A stretch of DNA of 64,000 nt. It comes from Chrysopilus asiliformis. Its lineage: Eukaryota; Arthropoda; Insecta; Diptera; Rhagionidae. Location: assembly GCA_964034945.1 (NCBI GenBank), contig OZ035960.1, positions 114,177,324 to 114,241,323 on the forward strand, written 5' to 3'. The notes beneath the pieces were generated by a model, which saw only the letters and a program-made list of their open reading frames with translations, was not told where the DNA came from and made no database searches. Both the position numbers and the translations under genes were made by a program. Shown here piece after piece: positions 58,501-64,000 of this stretch (positions are counted from its first letter, which is position 1; every line of letters begins with the position of its first letter).

Positions 58501-59409
58501 AGCATTGAGCAAATCGTTTAAGTAAAAAAAACTTATGGCAGGTTTTACGACCGCTAAATCGAGTTAGTAAATTTCTAGCAAAAGGAGCCTACTAAAAATT
58601 TCGTGAAACCCTCCATTATTCTATTCACAACCTTTTTCGCTGTTGTAATCTCTAGCGTACTAATTTTTTCTCGCTTACCTCTTAACACCATTGCAGCCGA
58701 AATGTTGGCATAAATTGAATCCTAAAAATACACGCATTTAGAATTATAACACTATCTTAAATCAATGACTTGCAACCTTTTGTCTATCGCGACCACCTTT
58801 TTCCAAAATTTAGACTTATTAGAGGATCTGCGACTCCATTATCCGTTTGTTATCGATAGATTATAAGGTTATTGTAAAACTTCTAAAATTCTGTATGAGA
58901 AATACGTCGCAGGCAAAAATTTTCACATATAGTGGAGGGGATTATCTCTAGTTTTTGGAGCTTGCAGATAAAACGACAAACAAATACTTATAAAACAATT
59001 TTTTCCCTTCTAGCGAATATACCGGCGGTATTATTCAATTTGATTCTAGCGTAATGGCCAAGATTTCAGATGGTTATACAATTGGATCGGTAGTCGCTTG
59101 TATCAGTGAAGTTCTCACTTGTAAGCGAAAATTACAATTACGTTCGCAACCACTTACATATGCAGAACTTATAAACGCGTTGTGGTAAGTCAAAACTTTA
59201 AATGTTTAAGAATTCGAAAGTTCCTCCGTTGAGTTTTTAAATTTAATTATTTTTATAGTACAAAAGAGCCAGTTTACAAGGAAGAAGAGGAAGCATTTTT
59301 GCAATGGTGGTCCAAAACACCACTCGGTAGACGAAAGCAGCGTGCTATTGATATGGAATTAGAAGCGAGCTTAGAAAAGGAAAGCACCAACGGAAAGAAG
59401 AAAAAATAA
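55540..59409 (+). CDS. Iqca1: Dynein regulatory complex protein 11 / IQ and AAA domain protein
   Basis: Seven exons: 55540-56075, 56215-56449, 56522-56747, 57271-57448, 57502-58431, 59014-59184 and 59259-59409. Phases agree and the product is 808 residues (human IQCA1 is about 820). This family (DRC11) belongs to the nexin-dynein regulatory complex of motile cilia and sperm tails. Marks: an N-terminal helical region, an IQ motif at about residues 210-224 (MKIQKMWRGHTARRK), a Lys-rich stretch at 454-477, then an AAA domain with Walker A GPKGTGKK (559-566), NIVGKYPGKSG, and the Walker B-like VIYMGDAE (~616-623). The C-terminus has EEEEAFLQWWSKTPLGRRK, typical of the family. The exon 5 donor (GTTTGT at 58432) was chosen over GTATTT because only it keeps frame with exon 6. 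AATAAA lies at 59464. The third intron carries a Helitron-like element. Confidence 0.95.
56757..57143 (+). mobile_element. Helitron-like element with a different 3' end (copy 5)
   Basis: The 5' half (TCATACTAATATATAAA... 'ctttcacgcaaaaacggctg') is that of copies 1-4. The 3' half is new: a GGCCGGAGGCC hairpin, then GGGGCGCAGCCCCTAG before T. It starts nine bases after the exon-3 donor of DRC11. Confidence 0.8.
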
Positions 59410-59893
59410 AATCTTTTTATCAAGAAAAACTTTTATATTTTGTAAAATTTTCAATAATTTTTGGAATAAAAACCAGTGGTCCGGGTGCCTTCTGCTCGGT
59501 CCCCATTCCCAACTCCACCTTACTTTTACTATGCTTAAACGTCTACGAGGGGGTGGGAAATGACCCTGCAACATATATTCCGCTTTATTCGCGGTGATAA
59601 TCGTTAGTGAGGCCATGCTCTAGCAACAAACAGTTACATAATAATAGTGTGATTTTTGTTTGTGTCCGTTGTCTAGTTGATCAACATTGTTGTGTTGCTA
59701 AACATGTTGTGCAACATATTGTGCAACATGTGTCTCAACAATTTAGTGCTGCAACTTAGTGCTGTCTTCACGCCGGTAATATAAATGTCATTTACCAAAA
59801 AAAAAGATTTTTTAAGCATAATTATATATTCAAACAATTGGAATGTATACAAAAGAGATTTATATAAAAAACAGGATGTACACCATAAAGTTA

Positions 59894-60670
59894 TTAATCA
59901 TAATAGTCGACATGATCACCGGATTTGTATTTAGACTCCTCTAAAACTTTCAAAAATTTAGAAGTGGTTTGTGCAACGGTCAAAATGGTTTTATCTTTAC
60001 GAGATCCCACAAAATACTCTCTTAGACCAGCATCACAAGAGCTATTCTGAACATCAATTGTCATATCAGTATCAACTGGACCTGGAGAGTAGTTTAGTAC
60101 AACAATATCCGGTTCCTCGCCTGCCAAAACTCTAAAATACAATTCTCGCCCTGCTTTTCCAGAACAGTAAAGTGCAAAACTCTTAAACGGTTCTATAGCC
60201 GCTTTCGATGTAACATTGACAATAACTTTCTTGTTCTTAGCAAACTTTTCAATGAATAAATTATTCAAAATAGCTACAGAGAAAACATTCAACTTGTAGT
60301 AGTTAATCCAATAATCCATGTTTTTAAAATCTTTTGCTGTTTTCGACACATCGCCAATACTTCCGACGTTATGAATAATAAATGCATTCTCGAATTCATC
60401 CAAATTTCGATTGCGAGTAGAGTCATCCAAATCCTTTTGAAGAGTATCACCGCTGACGTTGCTCAAATCAACAGAATAAGTTTTTACGATTAGGTTTTTA
60501 TTGTTTTGCACAATTTCTTCTTTTGTTGCTTCAAGTCCTTCTTTTGAGCGTGCCATTAATACGACGACTGAGCCATCTTTGAATTTTTTCGCGCACTCAA
60601 TTGCCATCTGCTTTCCAATGCCTTTTGAAGCCCCCGTAATTAGGAAGTATGTAAGTTTGTGAAGATCCAT
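59894..60670 (-). CDS. Sptr: Sepiapterin reductase
   Basis: A single exon of 258 residues. Sepiapterin reductase is an NADPH-dependent short-chain dehydrogenase that makes tetrahydrobiopterin, the cofactor of aromatic amino acid hydroxylases, and in insects feeds eye-pigment pteridines. Marks: TGASKGIG (residues 13-20, cofactor loop), VVLMARS, the segment IIHNVGSIGDVSK (as human INNAGSLGDVSK), NVTSKAAIEPFKSFALYCSGKAGRE with the catalytic Ser155, Tyr168 and Lys172, LNYSPGPVDTDM, and the family-specific end KYKSGDHVDYYD. The usual NNAG of short-chain dehydrogenases reads HNVG. The length matches the family (about 260). It faces DRC11 tail-to-tail with about 0.5 kb between, and its start is about 1.1 kb from the divergent gene at 61796. 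Confidence 0.95.
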   Translation of the reverse strand: MDLHKLTYFLITGASKGIGKQMAIECAKKFKDGSVVVLMARSKEGLEATKEEIVQNNKNLIVKTYSVDLSNVSGDTLQKDLDDSTRNRNLDEFENAFIIHNVGSIGDVSKTAKDFKNMDYWINYYKLNVFSVAILNNLFIEKFAKNKKVIVNVTSKAAIEPFKSFALYCSGKAGRELYFRVLAGEEPDIVVLNYSPGPVDTDMTIDVQNSSCDAGLREYFVGSRKDKTILTVAQTTSKFLKVLEESKYKSGDHVDYYD

Positions 60671-61795
60671 TTTTCTAGATTGAAAATAAAAATGGAAATA
60701 TTAATCGCCGGTTAAATACTGCTGTTTTTCATGTACACAAGTGAAAATCTGCAACAAAAAGAACAGCTATAAGATAATGGAAACAAAAATCTTATTGTGC
60801 AATTCAAGTTGGCAAAACGCAATTTATTTCGAAATTACTTAAAAATCGAGATGCTTTTTGATAAGGCATCCCGCTTTTTACATCCTATTTGAATTCACAA
60901 TCAAAAATGAATAAAAACAAGGAAATTTTAGTACCCCTACTTTCTAGGGCCTCTAGTTTGTGGTTTTTTGAGGACTTTTTTGAATTGTCGTGCGACAGCG
61001 CCATCTAGTATTGGAAACTGCAATATTAAAAACTGTAATGGCAAAAAAATGTGATTCTTAGCAGGAAATTGTGTTCGAATTACACGAAATTTTCTAAATT
61101 CATGCAAATAGATGGCATATTTCGGATTAGAAAAGTTCAAATTTGAAATTCAACTACAAAAAACTACCCGCAAGTGTCGAACCCTGCACTAATCAGCTGT
61201 CAAGAGTGGAGGTTTTTTTTTCTTGTTTTCCCGAATGAATATCAAATTAGTAAATGTCGACTGAAATTCAAGCTGAAGTATGTGTAAATTGCCGAAAAAT
61301 AAAGTGTAAGCTCACCTGAGACCTAGTGTGACACAAATCTGGACCAATTCACGCAATTAAAAGCGTTAAAATACCCACAAAAAGAACGACGAAGTGAACA
61401 CACAGCAGAAAAATCCAACAAGAATGGCAAATGGGAGAGGGGGAAACTTCTTTTATTGCCGGAATGACTAACCACGACGGAAAACCAAGAAATAATCGCC
61501 ATTCAATATTGAGCGTATCTTGAGTTAAGATTTCGGTCTGATATAAATTTAAAGACGTGTTTTGCTTTATCTAATTTACCGATGCCTGTGCAGCATTCAA
61601 CAGTGCTAAAAATTTCGATCGGTTCCAGTAGATTTTCTCGTACGATTTTTCATTTTGTGGATTTTCAATTCTAAAACAGCGAAAATCAAACGCAGTTAAA
61701 CAAATTAGTGAAGTGTTCAACACGGCTAAAAACGAAATTGTTAATAATAGTGAATAATTGTGACAATCTTGGAAAAAAACAACAAACAGAGCGCA
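60671..61795. promoter_or_regulatory. Divergent intergenic region and 5' leader of the next gene
   Basis: Contains the sepiapterin reductase 5' flank and, on the plus strand, a likely long 5' leader for the exon at 61796. A frame at 60937-61140 (minus) is not recognisable as a gene. No shared repeats seen. Confidence 0.45.
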
Positions 61796-61902
61796 ATGGA
61801 TGTGATCAGTTCGATGATATTTTCAGCAGCAGAATTTTCAAACTTTCTGTCTTTGCTGGCTGTCATCTCATGCACCATAGCATTATTTATGTTCTTTTTG
61901 AA
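61796..61902 (+). CDS. First coding exon of an unidentified membrane protein (partial)
   Basis: ATG in good context (GCGCAATGG) opens a frame of 35 codons plus two bases, ending at a strong donor (AA|GTAAGTATC). The peptide starts MDVISSMIFSAAEF and holds one hydrophobic segment (FLSLLAVISCTIALFMFFL) with no cleavage motif I would trust, so a signal anchor is likely. The remaining exons lie to the right of the window. The family is not recognised. The splice site and ATG context are the only support for it being real. Confidence 0.55.
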
Positions 61903-62318
61903 GTAAGTATCAATAGTCAACCGATCTTGCTGAATTACCTTGAATTTTAAATAGCAATTTGCAGTCTTTTTGGCTTGAAAGCGTGGTGTTTTTTTTTTTT
62001 TTTTTTGTTGGCGTAAACCTATTCCAAATTCGCTTTAATTACACAACTTTTATGGACAATTTTTATGATTCAAAGATTTGCGAGAACAAATATGTTTTTA
62101 TTCGGATTATCAGGCGACACAACCGGTTTCCACGTAAGTTAATCGAAAGCGATGTTTGGCGAAATTCCAGCAATTTGAAATCTGCAAAACATATGACGAT
62201 CATCACGTATCCCAGGGCAGAATTTAAACAATTAGAACTTAAGAAAAAAGCCTAAACACTGACCCCTTCGACATTCGAATTTACTACAAATTAGACTCAA
62301 TTTTTATTCCAAAGTTTG

Positions 62319-62590
62319 CATATCCGTCGTTGCCGGGTTAAATTTTTTTGCTTAAGTTTTTAATACGAAAAAAATCTAGACATAACTTAAAAACTTAAGA
62401 GAAAAAAATGTTATTCGTTTTGAATTTTGAAATTCTTTGGGATCAGTGACCCGAAAACCCCCGAATAAGATTTTTCAGCCTCCTAATTGGTAAGGCTTCA
62501 TGGCAAAAATCAATGTTTTAAAACACCAACCTTCTATCCACCTCCAGTTTACCGGCTTAGGGTGGATTTTTCGAAAAAGTGCCTTACACG
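62319..62590. repeat. Worn Helitron-like fragment
   Basis: TTTGCATATCCGTCGTTGCCGGG is a degraded inverted form of the CCCGGCAACGACGGGT tip. The sequence after it shares CAGCCTCCTAA-TGG and AATCAATGTTTTAAAACACCA with 17580-17640. Confidence 0.6.
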
Positions 62591-63057
62591 GTAAGTATTT
62601 TTGCTTCAATATATTGAAAGGTTTTCAAAGTCTTATGATTCGCTTCAATATTTTTGCTTCAAAATAGTCCTTACACGATCAATATATTGAACACAATGAA
62701 AATATTATTCAATTTATTGAACTTGGAAGGTGTCTATTAGTGAGCTTCTACACGATGAATGGAATATACTGTAAAAATTTCAGATCTCTACCTGCAAGGA
62801 TTTGGGCTGGGCGTTGATGAGTTAATCAGGGCCAACGATTTTTTATATAAATTTCTCGAAATAACGTTAGAAATTGTACTCATGGTCCAAACTAGCAATC
62901 AGTCGACGAGATGTAGAAGTTGATACCCATGCGAAAACCCAAAAAGTGTCATTTTAGTCATAGGCCCTGAAAAAAAAAACGCAATTTATCTCTAATCAGA
63001 CCAAGATTGCTAAATATAAACAGTCCTCAAATCCACAGGAGCTTCTCGAATTCAGAA

Positions 63058-63129
63058 GCTTCTCGACCAATGAGATCAAAGCTTTCATGTCCCTATCGTT
63101 GAAAGCTTTGATCTCATTGGTCGAGAAGC
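63058..63129. repeat. Short perfect hairpin
   Basis: GCTTCTCGACCAATGAGATC is repeated inverted as GATCTCATTGGTCGAGAAGC, with AAAGCTTTCA/TGAAAGCTTT continuing the stem to about 30 bp. The loop is about 12 bases. Confidence 0.85.
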
Positions 63130-63565
63130 CTCAATCGTAATCGCAATCGTTAGTCTGAATTGGGCTTTAGGGGCTGTCCAAAAAATTTACTGCGATAGTG
63201 TAACGGTACTTAATACAAAAAATAGTGAAAAAGGGTGTCGAGAGGAAGAAGGTCGAAATAATGCATTTTATGGAGTCAATAAACTCCTTTCCTGCTCTTA
63301 CTCTATGCGTTTTGAAAGTTGAAAGATATAATTATCCTACAAATCTCATAATATACCGTTATTTTGAAAAAAAATGAAAATCCTATGGCGGCTTTCGAAG
63401 AATGTGGAATTGATCATATCTCCAAAATCCTTAAAAAATTTAAAATGCTGTACGGTTACAATTTTTCGCATAAAAAGCGTTAATAGTTTTTCTGTTAAGC
63501 CTAACAGCACCTTTGATGGTCGAATCCAACTCGCGTGTCATCGCTTTATTCGGCCTCTGCTTTTT

Positions 63566-63724
63566 ATACCCGTATGGTGAAACCAAAGGGTATATTAACT
63601 TTGCCTTACCGTTTGTAACGCCAAGATCCCGTCATCACACACAAAAATGAATTACACCAGTGTGTTTAGAATGATAAAAATAATTAATTTCTGCATGTCC
63701 GTCCGTCTGTCCGTCTGTCTGTCC

Positions 63725-63770
<46 letters not shown>

Positions 63771-64000
63771 CTGTCTGTCTGTGGCGCGGATTGCGGGCGC
63801 ACGGATTGAGCTAGAGACTTGAAATTTTGCGCAGATTCGTTTTTCGTAAAATGCGAGGCTAAGTTCGTTAATGGGCAAAAATGGACCATTAGGGGGGTAC
63901 CCCCCATACGAACGAAAACGGTTTTTGTGAATATCTGAAAAACGGTGCATCTTATCAAAAAAGTTCAAGAACAAAAGTTATTTAGGATATGATTCTACAT
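63566..64000 (+). repeat. Dispersed repeat with (TCTG)n tract, truncated by window end
   Basis: Near-identical to 37529-37935: the same TATACCC...GGGTATA hairpin, GTAACGCCAAGATCC, GGATTGAGCTAGAGACTTG and 'accattaggggggt' segments. The tetranucleotide tract is longer here (about 85 bases at 63698-63782). Confidence 0.92.

Larger units (their letters stand above)
61903..64000. other. Intron of the 61796 gene (presumed), repeat-rich
   Basis: Holds a worn Helitron-like 3' tip (62319-62345), the hairpin at 63058-63129, a CCATAAAATACGTCA-type fragment (63172-63290) and the final dispersed repeat. No further exon of the gene was found. Confidence 0.5.

Overview
The window is nuclear DNA of an insect, probably a dipteran or close relative. 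It is AT-rich, its genes have short GT-AG introns (56-523 bp, plus two of about 2 kb), it carries an insect-type gustatory receptor, and the spaces between genes are full of small degraded transposons. I saw no bacterial operons and no CRISPR array. The order is inferred only from the look of the proteins.

Layout: 1-1.6 kb holds the last exon of an Mpv17/PMP22-family gene whose earlier exons are outside or not visible. 5.4-7.6 kb holds a divergent pair: the prefoldin-like UXT gene (minus) and heme oxygenase (plus). 10.5-18.3 kb holds a five-exon, minus-strand receptor tyrosine phosphatase with a mucin-like ectodomain; repeats crowd its two large introns. 18.4-46.2 kb is a roughly 28 kb gene desert of MITEs, Helitron-like elements, retroelement remnants and microsatellites. 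46.3-50.8 kb holds the Elongator subunit ELP1 (minus, six exons). 51.8-53.9 kb holds a four-exon gustatory receptor (minus). 55.5-59.4 kb holds the ciliary AAA/IQ protein DRC11/IQCA1 (plus, seven exons), facing sepiapterin reductase (minus, one exon, 59.9-60.7 kb). At 61.8 kb a divergent gene begins whose first coding exon encodes a membrane anchor; the rest lies beyond the window. For each multi-exon gene I joined exons by hand at GT/AG sites, and the phases agree at every junction.

The genes are unrelated housekeeping, sensory and ciliary genes and do not form a pathway. The most distinctive content is the transposon archaeology. It includes Helitron-like elements with A|TC...CTAG|T ends (one with a swapped 3' end, nine bases inside a DRC11 intron), a hAT-like element with an exact 8-bp target duplication nested in another MITE, several MITE families with 3-bp duplications including one with a paralogous empty site in the same window, TTAA-bounded piggyBac-like MITEs, and a dispersed repeat that carries a (TCTG)n tract at the same internal place in each copy. 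Among the proteins, the phosphatase has WPE in place of the WPD loop plus a long insert before its active-site loop, and heme oxygenase has Leu at the usual distal Asp position.
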